Below the pieces are notes generated by a model. The model was not told where the DNA came from. It searched no databases and saw nothing but the letters and a program-made list of their open reading frames with translations. The position numbers were made by a program, and so were the translations under genes. From Neglectibacter timonensis (GTDB lineage: Bacteria > Bacillota > Clostridia > Oscillospirales > Acutalibacteraceae), in assembly GCF_900048895.1 (NCBI RefSeq), contig NZ_LT160640.1, forward strand, positions 558,001-622,000: a stretch of 64,000 bases of DNA, written 5' to 3'. This document shows, in pieces, positions 7,309 through 15,265 of this stretch. Position 1 is the stretch's first letter. Every line of letters begins with the position of its first letter.

Positions 7309-8391
7309 ATGGACACTGCGTTTGATCAGGTGGTTTCTCATCTTTTCCGGTTTCGGGACGAGCTTCTAAAGATTCCCCAGCAAATAAAAGAGCAGGCCTT
7401 TGACATCCGTATCAAAGCAGGGCAGCCTGTCTGTATCAGTGGGAAAGAAGGGATCCGCTATGTCAGGCAGGATGGGACAGTCTCCCGGCAAAAAAGCGGC
7501 AAGTTCCTCAGCTGTTCGACAGATGAACTACAGGAACTGTTTTATCAGCTTTGCGGACAGTCTGTATTCAGCCATGAAAATGAAATCCGGCAGGGTTATC
7601 TGACTCTTTCCGGCAATTACCGCGTTGGTCTTTGCGGAACTGCGGTTTTAGAATCTGGAAAAATCAAGAATATCCGGGATATTACCTCCCTGGTCTTTCG
7701 AATTCCAAGAGAAAAGCCGGGATGTGCGGACATGCTTTTTCGCCCCGGATTGGATCTGAAAGAGGGAGTTTTGATTGCCGGAGAGCCCTCCAGCGGAAAA
7801 ACGACTTTTCTTCGAGATTTGATAACATCCATTTCCTTTGGCAGGTTTGGCCCCTGCAGTCGGCTTGCAGTACTGGATGAAAGGGGAGAACTTGGAGGAG
7901 GCTATGACCTTGGGCCGGGAGCAGACATTCTTCGGGGATATCCAAAATCGGCAGGTTTCGATGTTGCGATTCGAATGCTTTCTCCGGAATTCCTGGTTTG
8001 TGATGAGCTGAGTACAGCTGATTTGGATGCGGTTAAACAGGCAGTATTTTCTGGAGTTGCCTTGATCGCTACAGTACATGCTTCCCGGGATGATTTTCTG
8101 AAACGCCCCCTATGCAGAAGTCTTTTGGACAGTGAAGCTTTCGGAAACCTGGTCTTTCTGCAGGGCAGGAGAAATCCTGGCCAGGTCTCGGCTATTGAAT
8201 CAGTTGAAATAAGCCTGGCTGCCGAAAGAATAAAAAAACGGAAACCAATGTCTGGATATGAACTGTCCGTACCGGAAGGGGATGAAGAACGCTGTGAATC
8301 TGCTGGGGGCGGTTATGATTGTGGTGAGCGGCTTTCTGCTGGGATTGTCAGGCGTGAGACGGTTAACAAAAAGGGAGAGGGAGCTGCTTGA
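7309..8391 (+). CDS. spoIIIAA: Stage III sporulation protein AA (ATPase)
   Basis: 360 residues, related to secretion ATPases of type II/IV systems. Walker A is GEPSSGKTT at about residues 158-166 and the Walker B region is VLDERGELGG from about residue 189. SpoIIIAA sits on the mother-cell side of the SpoIIIA-SpoIIQ channel and is thought to power it. The start was set at ATG 7309 because GGGGGGAAAGAGA precedes it. It is longer than the roughly 307 residues of the Bacillus protein: the last 36 codons run inside spoIIIAB in another frame and encode a low-complexity tail. Confidence 0.93.
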   Translation: MDTAFDQVVSHLFRFRDELLKIPQQIKEQAFDIRIKAGQPVCISGKEGIRYVRQDGTVSRQKSGKFLSCSTDELQELFYQLCGQSVFSHENEIRQGYLTLSGNYRVGLCGTAVLESGKIKNIRDITSLVFRIPREKPGCADMLFRPGLDLKEGVLIAGEPSSGKTTFLRDLITSISFGRFGPCSRLAVLDERGELGGGYDLGPGADILRGYPKSAGFDVAIRMLSPEFLVCDELSTADLDAVKQAVFSGVALIATVHASRDDFLKRPLCRSLLDSEAFGNLVFLQGRRNPGQVSAIESVEISLAAERIKKRKPMSGYELSVPEGDEERCESAGGGYDCGERLSAGIVRRETVNKKGEGAA

Positions 8392-8773
8392 ACTGCAAAA
8401 ACTGATGCAGCGCTTAAAAACTGGAATCCAATTTTCTGCACGGCCTCTTCCAGAATTGATCTTAGAAAACAGAGATCTTTCTGTCTGTAAAAACGCCGCA
8501 CAGGAGGAAGGAATGGAGAATGACCCTCATGGGGCGTTGGAAAAAGTAAGCGCCTCCCTCTTCCCGGAGCAGAAGGATTTTCAACTCTGCCGTGGTTTTC
8601 TCACAGGATTGGGTACCAGCGATATCGAGGGTCAGATAGAACACATCACGTTGTATTCTGCTCTTTTGGAAGAGAATCTTCGGGAGGCCAGAACGGAACG
8701 TGAGCAAAAAGGGCGGCTCTATCTGGCATTGGGATTGTTTGGCGGAATTACAATTTGCCTGATCCTGTTATAG
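8282..8773 (+). CDS. spoIIIAB: Stage III sporulation protein AB
   Basis: 163 residues: one N-terminal membrane segment (LLGAVMIVVSGFLLGLSG), a charged helical body typical of SpoIIIAB (related to GspF fragments), and a C-terminal hydrophobic segment. ATG 8282 has GGAAGGGG just upstream. The gene overlaps spoIIIAA by 110 bases, unusual for this operon. It is a part of the SpoIIIA export-like complex in the outer forespore membrane. Confidence 0.9.
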   Translation: MKNAVNLLGAVMIVVSGFLLGLSGVRRLTKRERELLELQKLMQRLKTGIQFSARPLPELILENRDLSVCKNAAQEEGMENDPHGALEKVSASLFPEQKDFQLCRGFLTGLGTSDIEGQIEHITLYSALLEENLREARTEREQKGRLYLALGLFGGITICLILL

Positions 8774-8817
8774 TGCCGTTTACGCACCGAACCGGAAAAG
8801 AAAGGAATGGTCACAAC

Positions 8818-9012
8818 TTGGATGTGGATTTGATTTTTAAAATTGCTGCGATTGGGATTATTGTCGCTGTACTGAATCAATTGTTGATTCGCTCCGGGCG
8901 TGAAGAACAGGCCATGATGACCACACTTGCAGGGCTGATCGTGGTACTGATGATGATCATCAATGAGATCGATGCGCTCTTCCAAGCGATTAAGTCGATC
9001 TTTGGGCTTTAA
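8818..9012 (+). CDS. spoIIIAC: Stage III sporulation protein AC
   Basis: 64 residues with two membrane segments. The sequence from LIFKIAAIGIIVAVLNQ through RSGREEQAMM is nearly invariant in SpoIIIAC. The start is taken as TTG 8818 because no in-frame ATG fits the family length; AAAGGA lies about 11 bases upstream. A small membrane subunit of the feeding-tube complex. Confidence 0.9.
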   Translation: MDVDLIFKIAAIGIIVAVLNQLLIRSGREEQAMMTTLAGLIVVLMMIINEIDALFQAIKSIFGL

Positions 9013-9017
9013 ACACT

Positions 9018-9407
9018 ATGGAAATTTTCGGTATATCCGCCTGTGTTATTTGCGCTGTACTGTTTGCGGCGGTGGTGAAAAAAAGCAATCGGGAGTACGC
9101 TCTGTTAATGACAATCCTGACAGCTATTCTGATACTGCTGGCAGTCTTCCAACAGGTAGCTCCTTTTCTGGAAGAAATTGAGGCCATAGCACAGTCTGAA
9201 AGTTTTGACAGCGGTTATCTATTGGTACTGCTTAAAGCTGTAGGGATTACTCTTGTGGGACAGACAACCTCCAGCCTCTGTAAAGATGCCGGAGAATCCA
9301 CGCTGGCATTTGCCGTAGAGTTAGCATCCAAGGCGGCAATTTTACTGGTATCGCTTCCGGTTATTTTGAAAATTTTCGAATATCTCAGTGAAATTCTAAG
9401 GATTTAA
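9018..9407 (+). CDS. spoIIIAD: Stage III sporulation protein AD
   Basis: 129 residues with several hydrophobic segments, related to SpoIIIAC in its first half. The stretch LLKAVGITLVGQTTSSLCKDAGE is the family signature. It begins five bases after spoIIIAC and ends one base before spoIIIAE, so the set is a single operon. Confidence 0.92.
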   Translation: MEIFGISACVICAVLFAAVVKKSNREYALLMTILTAILILLAVFQQVAPFLEEIEAIAQSESFDSGYLLVLLKAVGITLVGQTTSSLCKDAGESTLAFAVELASKAAILLVSLPVILKIFEYLSEILRI

Positions 9408-9408
9408 A

Positions 9409-10527
9409 ATGAAAAAGATTAGCAAAACATTGAGGGTATTGTGTTTGGGCATCTTGTTTCTTCTTTCTGTTGCTTCCGGCGCTTCGGCGGAAGAGATGGA
9501 GGCAGAACTCTATGAAAAAAGCGGCGCCTCCGGAATGTACGAGAGCCTGGACCAGGACACTCAGAATCTGCTTTCCGACGCCGGTATTGATTCTGCCCAA
9601 ATAGAGGGTGGGATTACTGCCGAACGGCTGATGACGGCTGTTTCACAGATGCTGAAGGATAAATTAGCCGGTCCGCTGAAAGCCCTTGCAGCTCTCGTCG
9701 CCATTATTGTGATCTGCAAGTTGACAGGCTGCTTTGAGCAGTCAGAAATTGGGGAAACCTCTGGTATGGTGGGTACCCTAGCCTGCGCCTCTGTTGTGGT
9801 TTTGCCTCTGATGAAACTGATTAGCACAGCACAGCTTGTAATTGAAAGCGCATCTGTGTTTTTATTGGCCTCTATTCCCGTTTATTCGGCTTTAATGGTG
9901 GCTTCCGGGGATGTTGTAACAGGAGGTTCTTATAGCATTCTGACATTGGGAACCGCCAATGCAATTCCTATATTATCCTCTGCCATAATTATCCCTATGC
10001 TTAATATCTTTTTAGCCCTTGCCATAACCTCTGCTTTTTCACAGACAAAGTTTGATAAATTGACTGAAAAGCTTTACAGCTTTACAAAATGGATATTATT
10101 GCTGTTGGTAACTCTGTTTTCCGGTGTGCTATCGATCCAAACTCTTCTGAATATGCAGGCGGATTCCGCAACCAGCAAGGCAGCCAAATTGATTGCCTCC
10201 TCTGCCATTCCCATTGTAGGCGGCGCCTTCGGGGACGCGCTTGCAGCGATCAAAAGCAGTATGCAGGTGGTGAAATCCGGGGTAGGAGCTTTCGGAATCC
10301 TGGCTTCTCTCTGTATTTTCCTTCCTGTTATTACAGAAACGGTGTTCTGGGTGGCTGTTTGCGGTGTAGGCGAGATTGCCGCCGAACTGTTTGACGCATC
10401 CAGAATCGGAAAATTTATGTCAACCTGCACTTCGGTTGGAAAAATGATTCTGGCTGTCGTAATCAGCACGGCGGCGGTTTCTGTGGTGTGTGCCGCCGTG
10501 GTGCTTTTTTTGAAAGGAAGCCTATGA
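9409..10527 (+). CDS. spoIIIAE: Stage III sporulation protein AE
   Basis: 372 residues: a signal peptide (LCLGILFLLSVASGASA, probable cleavage before EEME), a polar region and then about seven to eight membrane segments. SpoIIIAE is the polytopic core of the SpoIIIA complex, distantly similar to permeases. The end overlaps spoIIIAF by four bases (ATGA). Confidence 0.93.
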   Translation: MKKISKTLRVLCLGILFLLSVASGASAEEMEAELYEKSGASGMYESLDQDTQNLLSDAGIDSAQIEGGITAERLMTAVSQMLKDKLAGPLKALAALVAIIVICKLTGCFEQSEIGETSGMVGTLACASVVVLPLMKLISTAQLVIESASVFLLASIPVYSALMVASGDVVTGGSYSILTLGTANAIPILSSAIIIPMLNIFLALAITSAFSQTKFDKLTEKLYSFTKWILLLLVTLFSGVLSIQTLLNMQADSATSKAAKLIASSAIPIVGGAFGDALAAIKSSMQVVKSGVGAFGILASLCIFLPVITETVFWVAVCGVGEIAAELFDASRIGKFMSTCTSVGKMILAVVISTAAVSVVCAAVVLFLKGSL

Positions 10528-10994
10528 ATACGTTAAAGGCAACAGTACTGACAGTATGCATTTTTCTGGTCGCCGCAGAGATTATTGCCAGGTTTTGTCC
10601 CAAAAATGAAATGATCAATTTTATACGGGGCCTGATCTCAGTCCTTCTTCTGATTTCTGCCGTCAGTTCCCTTTTTCACCTTGACATCAACTGGAATGTC
10701 GCCATAGACCAGGCGCAGGAACAGCAAAATGAGCTTTCTGGCTATGTAGAAGAGCAGATGGAAGATTCAGCACAAAGAGAACTGGAAAAGTCTATCCGCG
10801 GTTTACTGGCCACGATTGATCTCAAACCGGAAAAAATAGAAATTTTCACAGATATAACCGATGAATCCAGCATAGTATTAACCAAGGTAAGCGCCACCTT
10901 TTTCTATGAGTCTGACGCACAGCGTGCAGATGCGCTTCTTCAAAATGTGCTGGGCGAAGAGACAGAGGTGGAGGTAAAAACAGATGGACATTAA
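10524..10994 (+). CDS. spoIIIAF: Stage III sporulation protein AF
   Basis: 156 residues: two N-terminal membrane helices, then a soluble domain with the ring-building motif fold (IEIFTDITDESS onward). The start is ATG 10524 in an ATGA overlap with spoIIIAE, preceded by GAAAGGAAG. SpoIIIAF is predicted to form an oligomeric ring in the complex. Confidence 0.88.
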   Translation: MNTLKATVLTVCIFLVAAEIIARFCPKNEMINFIRGLISVLLLISAVSSLFHLDINWNVAIDQAQEQQNELSGYVEEQMEDSAQRELEKSIRGLLATIDLKPEKIEIFTDITDESSIVLTKVSATFFYESDAQRADALLQNVLGEETEVEVKTDGH

Positions 10995-11520
10995 GAACGG
11001 GGCCAACTCCCTTTTGAAGCTGTTAAAAAAGGATAAATTTCGAAATGTGATTTTATTCCTGGGAATTGGCGGCATTGCGTTAATTTATATTTCCACTTGG
11101 ATCGATTTTTCACCCAAAGAACCTGAAGCAGAACAGGAAACCGTCTCATATTCTGCCGCCGAATACGAAAGACAGCTGGAGACAGGATTAAGACAGGTGG
11201 TCGCCGCCATCACTGGGGAAGTAAACCCCACGGTACTGGTAACATTGGAGAGTACGGGCAAAACAGTTTATGCCCAAGATGAAAAAAAGTCGAGCCGAGA
11301 GGGTGAAGAGCAAAATGAAACGATACATATTCTTCTGAAAGATTCTGAAGGAGCGCAGCATGCATTGACCGTGACGGAGATACAACCGAAAGTAAAAGGA
11401 GTGGTGGTGGTAAGTGAATTTGCAGGGGATTCCGTGATTCGTGAAAAACTGATTTATGCAATGAAGACTGCCTTGGATATATCTTCAACAAAGGTATGTG
11501 TGATTGATTCAGGAAAATAG
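10984..11520 (+). CDS. spoIIIAG: Stage III sporulation protein AG
   Basis: 178 residues with one membrane span (NVILFLGIGGIALIYIST) followed by a periplasm-like ring-building domain; GVVVVSEFAG and the C-terminal stretch around ALDISSTKVCVI are conserved. SpoIIIAG forms the large ring of the channel between mother cell and forespore. It overlaps spoIIIAF by 11 bases and is followed by a 155-base gap before spoIIIAH. Confidence 0.92.
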   Translation: MDIKNGANSLLKLLKKDKFRNVILFLGIGGIALIYISTWIDFSPKEPEAEQETVSYSAAEYERQLETGLRQVVAAITGEVNPTVLVTLESTGKTVYAQDEKKSSREGEEQNETIHILLKDSEGAQHALTVTEIQPKVKGVVVVSEFAGDSVIREKLIYAMKTALDISSTKVCVIDSGK

Positions 11521-11534
11521 CTGTCCCAATTTTT

Positions 11535-11563
11535 AATAAATTGCCTCGAACTTATCATACGAT
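11535..11563 (+). promoter_or_regulatory. Candidate sigma-E promoter of spoIIIAH
   Basis: CATACGAT at 11556-11563 matches 7 of 8 bases of the sigma-E -10 element; the upstream AT-rich box AATAAAT around 11535-11541 is a fair -35. It lies in the 155-base gap between spoIIIAG and spoIIIAH, the only sizeable gap in the operon. Confidence 0.4.
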
Positions 11564-11675
11564 CTATATAGGTTCAGGTCCTGCTGAAAAGATGTTTGTC
11601 AATTTAAATTTGTCTGACTGTAAATTTTTGGAAATTCGGAAAGAAAAAATTATTTAGATTCTGGAGGTTTTTGCA

Positions 11676-12233
11676 ATGAAATTTGGAAAAAAACAGCTTG
11701 TCTTGGCATCGCTAGTGCTGGCATTAGGCGCGGCGGTTTATCTTAACTGGCAATTCGCAGGGACCAACAAGCTTCCCATCAGTGACAGTTCCAGTGAGAC
11801 CAGCGAACTGGGCGCTGCTCAACTGGTAAATAACGCCTATGTGGAAACAGTCACCGATGACCTGAAGCAAACGCCCGGTTCCTCCTCTGCAGATCCTTTT
11901 TCCGAGGCGCGTCTTGCCAGGCAGAATTCCAGGGACGAAGCGATGGATCTTTTGGACGATGTGTTGGAGGACGTAGATGCCGACAGCGACGCTAAAAAAG
12001 AAGCTGTTGAACAGGCTGCCGTCATCGCTCAGAATATCCTCAAGGAAACCAATGTGGAAAATCTTCTAAAAGCGAAAAGCTATGAACAGAGTGTCGCCTA
12101 TGTCAGTGAAGAGGGATGCAGCGTTGTGGTTTCCGGAGAAATAAAGGATTCTGATACTCTCATCATCCAGGAGATTGTGATGGAACAAACGGGCCTTTCT
12201 GCTGATAAAATTAAGATTATCGGTACAAAATAG
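11676..12233 (+). CDS. spoIIIAH: Stage III sporulation protein AH
   Basis: 185 residues: one N-terminal membrane span (LVLASLVLALGAAVYLNW), an acidic linker, and a C-terminal ring-building domain ending KIKIIGTK, as in SpoIIIAH, the partner of forespore SpoIIQ. The segment FSEARLARQNSRDEA is the conserved helix. TCTGGAGG lies 9 bases before ATG 11676. It closes the operon and is separated from nusB by a new promoter. Confidence 0.93.
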   Translation: MKFGKKQLVLASLVLALGAAVYLNWQFAGTNKLPISDSSSETSELGAAQLVNNAYVETVTDDLKQTPGSSSADPFSEARLARQNSRDEAMDLLDDVLEDVDADSDAKKEAVEQAAVIAQNILKETNVENLLKAKSYEQSVAYVSEEGCSVVVSGEIKDSDTLIIQEIVMEQTGLSADKIKIIGTK

Positions 12234-12261
12234 TTGTTTCAGAAAAATATTGTGGTATAAT
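12234..12261 (+). promoter_or_regulatory. Sigma-A promoter of the nusB operon
   Basis: TTGTTT, 16-base spacer, perfect TATAAT. Transcription should start near 12268, giving a leader of about 135 bases before nusB. Confidence 0.75.
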
Positions 12262-12376
12262 AGCTTCATAGACGGGATTGTGGGTGAAAAAGCCTGTATA
12301 TCCGCGGTGAAGCTTGAAAACTGCAGCTGATTTTTTGTTGTACTGCTCACCGTTTATGCGGTGAGCTTTTCTTTTT
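12262..12376 (+). promoter_or_regulatory. nusB leader with possible antiterminator/terminator switch
   Basis: Between the promoter and nusB the RNA contains CGGTGAAGC (12305-12313). It can pair, with one bulge, with GCTCACCG (12345-12352), the same strand that forms the 5' arm of the terminator at 12345-12366. The two pairings exclude each other, the layout of an attenuator. A ligand-binding domain or leader peptide is not recognised. Confidence 0.4.
12345..12376 (+). terminator. Terminator upstream of nusB
   Basis: GCTCACCG, six-base loop TTTATG, CGGTGAGC, then TTTTCTTTTT. It lies downstream of a clear promoter and 26 bases before the nusB start, so it must be passed for the operon to be expressed. 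Confidence 0.75.
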
Positions 12377-12401
12377 ATTTTGAAGCAGAGGATGATTTGG
12401 A

Positions 12402-12815
12402 TTGACAAGACGAGAGGCGAGGGAACAGGCGTTTCAGATTCTGTTCGAACAGGCCGTCACCGGCGCAAAAATAGACGATATTCTTCACGATGCTTCTGAA
12501 GCGCGGGATTTTATTCCCAATTCCTTTGCCGAAGAGGTAGCTTTTGGCGTGGAGGAGAATTCCCAGCAGATCGATTCTGTAATATCCCAGCATATTCGCG
12601 GGTGGAGCCTGCACAGGCTTTCTAAAGTGGCGCTGGCGCTGTTGCGGCTGGCCGTTTATGAAATGCTTTTTGACGATTCCATACCAACCAGTGTCTCCAT
12701 CAATGAAGCGGTGGAACTTGCGAAGATGTACGGAGGAAAAGAAGACGCCCCTTATATCAACGGAGTGCTTGCCACGGTCGACAAGGTACTGAACGGAGAA
12801 AAAAATCATGCCTGA
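12402..12815 (+). CDS. nusB: Transcription antitermination factor NusB
   Basis: 137 residues, all-helical NusB fold: TRREAREQAFQILFE at the start and, near the end, PTSVSINEAVELAK and the INGVL segment that identify the family. NusB binds boxA RNA with NusE (S10) in rRNA antitermination. The start is TTG 12402 (AGAGG 10 bases upstream), since the only ATG nearby is out of frame. It leads the operon nusB, TsaD-like gene, xseA, xseB, ispA and overlaps the next gene by eight bases. Confidence 0.93.
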   Translation: MTRREAREQAFQILFEQAVTGAKIDDILHDASEARDFIPNSFAEEVAFGVEENSQQIDSVISQHIRGWSLHRLSKVALALLRLAVYEMLFDDSIPTSVSINEAVELAKMYGGKEDAPYINGVLATVDKVLNGEKNHA

Positions 12816-13740
12816 CAGTGTCCTGGGAATTGATACCAGCAATTACACCACGTCAGCTGCTCTTCTTTGTAACGGCGAGATAGTAAACCGTAAAAAGTTG
12901 CTTCCGGTAAGGCAGGGGGAGCGTGGTCTGCGGCAGAGCGAAGCTGTCTTTCATCATGTCCGGCAACTGCCGGAGGTTCTGACCCCTCTTCTCGAGCGGG
13001 CAGACAAGATAGCAGCTATCGGTGTTTCAGATGCGCCGCGCCGTGCGGAAAATTCCTACATGCCCTGTTTTTCCGCTGGTGTCAGCTGTGCGGAGATTTT
13101 GTCTGCTGCAGTTGGTGTACCAACAGAACGCTTTTCCCATCAGCAAGGACATATTGCCGCTGCACTGTACTCAGCCGGAAAACTGGAACTGCTGGAACAC
13201 CGGTTTCTGGCATTTCATGTGTCAGGCGGAACAACGGAGGCGTTGTTGGTCTCACCTGACCAGAACGGTATGCCGGAAGCTGAAATTGTGGCGGCTTCCC
13301 TGGATCTGAAAGCAGGACAAGCGGTAGACCGGGTGGGCGTACTTTTGGGAATGCGGTTTCCCTGCGGGCCGGAGATGGAACAAGAAGCGCTGAAATGGGA
13401 AGGGAAAATCCATTACCGTCCTGCCATGAAAGGTAATTTTTGCTCACTTTCCGGTATTGAAAATAAATGTATCTTGCTGCAGCAGCAGGGACATCCCAAA
13501 GAGGAAATCGCCAGATTCTGCCTGGAAGCCATAGCTGTCACTTTGGATGCCATGTGCAGAGGACTTTTAGAGGAATACAAGGGCCTTCCTGTGCTGTTTT
13601 CCGGCGGTGTTTGCTCCAACAGCATTTTGCGGCAGCGCCTGCAGGCAGGTTATTCAGCCTATTTTGCACAGCCGGAGTTTTCTTCCGACAACGCGGCAGG
13701 GGTTGCGCTTTTGGCAGAAAGGAAGAGGTGCTTGTCGTGA
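12808..13740 (+). CDS. TsaD/Kae1-like paralogue of unknown function
   Basis: 310 residues of the ASKHA-fold Kae1/TsaD (peptidase M22) family. Seen: the phosphate loop GIDTSNYTTS, HQQGH (the HxxxH metal site), VSGGTTEALL, AVDRVGVLLGMRFPCGP, FSGGVCSNS and SSDNAAGVAL with the third metal ligand Asp. It lacks the GGVVPE/ASR segment of true TsaD and is somewhat shorter, so it is not the standard t6A synthesis enzyme. Paralogues of this type sit next to xseA in many Clostridia; the substrate is unknown. It overlaps nusB and xseA. Confidence 0.75.
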   Translation: MPDSVLGIDTSNYTTSAALLCNGEIVNRKKLLPVRQGERGLRQSEAVFHHVRQLPEVLTPLLERADKIAAIGVSDAPRRAENSYMPCFSAGVSCAEILSAAVGVPTERFSHQQGHIAAALYSAGKLELLEHRFLAFHVSGGTTEALLVSPDQNGMPEAEIVAASLDLKAGQAVDRVGVLLGMRFPCGPEMEQEALKWEGKIHYRPAMKGNFCSLSGIENKCILLQQQGHPKEEIARFCLEAIAVTLDAMCRGLLEEYKGLPVLFSGGVCSNSILRQRLQAGYSAYFAQPEFSSDNAAGVALLAERKRCLS

Positions 13741-14966
13741 TGCCTTCCATGCTGACAGTTTCACAGGTCAACCGGTTTCTGAAGTCTCTGATCGAAGGGG
13801 ACGGACGGCTCAATGATGTCCTTATCACCGGTGAAATTTCCAATTATACGGATCATTATCGTTCCGGGCACCTGTATTTTTCCTTGAAAGATGAAGCTGC
13901 CGTACTGAAAGCTGTCATGTTTGCCAGCTCTGCAAAACGGCTGAAGTTTGCACCTCGAAATGGAATGAAAGTGATTGTGCGGGGAAGAGTCTCTGTTTAT
14001 GAGCCGTCCGGACAGTATCAGCTGTATGCAGAGGAGATGCAGCCGGACGGTATCGGCGCTCTCAGTCTTGCTTTTGAACAGCTCAAGCAGAAACTGGAGA
14101 CGGAAGGACTCTTTGACCGGGAATATAAAAAGCCGATTCCCCGTTATCCCAGGCGTATCGGCGTAATTACGTCGCCTACAGGGGCAGCGGTCAGAGATAT
14201 TCTACAGATTACTGCCCGTAGGTGGCCGGTGGCCGAAATTATATTCTGCCCGGTTCTGGTTCAGGGAGAGACTGCTGCGGCTCAGATGGTAGCAGCACTT
14301 CGGGGGCTCAATCGGGAAGGCTGCTGCGATGTGATCCTATTGGGCCGCGGCGGTGGTTCTATCGAGGACCTTTGGGCCTTTAACGATGAAGAACTGGCCA
14401 GAGAGGTGTTTGCATCAGAGATCCCGGTGATTTCAGCGGTGGGACACGAAACGGATTTTACAATCTGCGATTTTGCTGCAGATTTGCGGGCGCCAACTCC
14501 CAGCGCTGCTGCGGAGCTCTGTACGCCAGACCGAAGAGAAGAAGCGGAGCGCCTTGTCTCCTATCATGCGTATTTCCTGCAAAGTTCCCGGGAATTGATC
14601 GAGTACCTGCGTCAGAGTGTGGATATCTTGGTAGAGGATTCTCCCCTGGGAAATCCGGAGCGTTATCTCTCACCGCTGAAGGAAAAGTTGGAGAAACTCC
14701 AGCAAGCACTGGCGGACTCCTTACGCCTGCGGGCCGAATCTGAAAAAAGCAGACTCTCTCTTCTGACAGGGGCGTTGGATGCCCTCAGTCCGCTGAAGGT
14801 GTTGTCCCGAGGATATGCCGTGCTCTTTGATGAAAGAGGGACAGTTTTTCGCCGGGCTGCTGATGCGGTGCCCGGGAAAGAAATTGTGGTTCGTCTGTCG
14901 GATGGCAGTTTTTGCGCGCAGGTGCAGGGCCGGACAAACACGCCTCTAGGATATAAAGAAAAATAA
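13740..14966 (+). CDS. xseA: Exodeoxyribonuclease VII large subunit
   Basis: 408 residues. An N-terminal OB-fold (residues about 1-100, with GEISNYTDHYRSGHLYFSLKD) binds single-stranded DNA; the catalytic core has GVITSPTGAAVRDI, LGRGGGSIEDLW and ISAVGHETDFTI, followed by a coiled-coil region and the C-terminal LSRGYAVLFD segment. With XseB it degrades single-stranded DNA. ATG 13740 overlaps the preceding stop (TGATG) with GGAAGAGG upstream; a GTG directly before it is an alternative. Confidence 0.94.
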   Translation: MPSMLTVSQVNRFLKSLIEGDGRLNDVLITGEISNYTDHYRSGHLYFSLKDEAAVLKAVMFASSAKRLKFAPRNGMKVIVRGRVSVYEPSGQYQLYAEEMQPDGIGALSLAFEQLKQKLETEGLFDREYKKPIPRYPRRIGVITSPTGAAVRDILQITARRWPVAEIIFCPVLVQGETAAAQMVAALRGLNREGCCDVILLGRGGGSIEDLWAFNDEELAREVFASEIPVISAVGHETDFTICDFAADLRAPTPSAAAELCTPDRREEAERLVSYHAYFLQSSRELIEYLRQSVDILVEDSPLGNPERYLSPLKEKLEKLQQALADSLRLRAESEKSRLSLLTGALDALSPLKVLSRGYAVLFDERGTVFRRAADAVPGKEIVVRLSDGSFCAQVQGRTNTPLGYKEK

Positions 14967-15046
14967 GGGCTTTGTCTGTTCAGATTGGGGATACTTAAAA
15001 CATGCCTGTTGGATCGCAGTCCAGGAAAGGGGAAACGGTTGAAAGA

Positions 15047-15265
15047 ATGAGGAAGCCGATTAACTTTGAAGAAGCCATGACGAGGCTGCAGATTATTGTG
15101 GAAAAGCTGGAAAAGGGAGAAGAATCTCTGGAAGAATCCATGAAGCTTTTTGAAGAGGGCGCAAAGCTGTCTGCAGACTGTTACGGGATACTGACAAAAG
15201 CAGAGCAGAAAATTACGGAATTTTCTAAAATAGAAATACAGACGGAGGAACAGGATGAAGAATAA
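15047..15265 (+). CDS. xseB: Exodeoxyribonuclease VII small subunit
   Basis: 72 residues, two helices with NFEEAMTRLQIIVEKLEKGE and LEESMKLFEEG, the family signature. ATG 15047 gives the usual length; an ATG at 15002 would add a 15-residue tail unlike the family. An acidic tail (QTEEQDEE) overlaps the start of ispA by 11 bases. Confidence 0.92.
   Translation: MRKPINFEEAMTRLQIIVEKLEKGEESLEESMKLFEEGAKLSADCYGILTKAEQKITEFSKIEIQTEEQDEE

Noticed and set aside
12262-12314. Riboswitch closed by AGCTTCA/TGAAGCT in the nusB leader
   Set aside because: The 5' strand lies directly after the -10 box and upstream of the predicted transcript start, so it would not be in the RNA; no known aptamer consensus was recognised.
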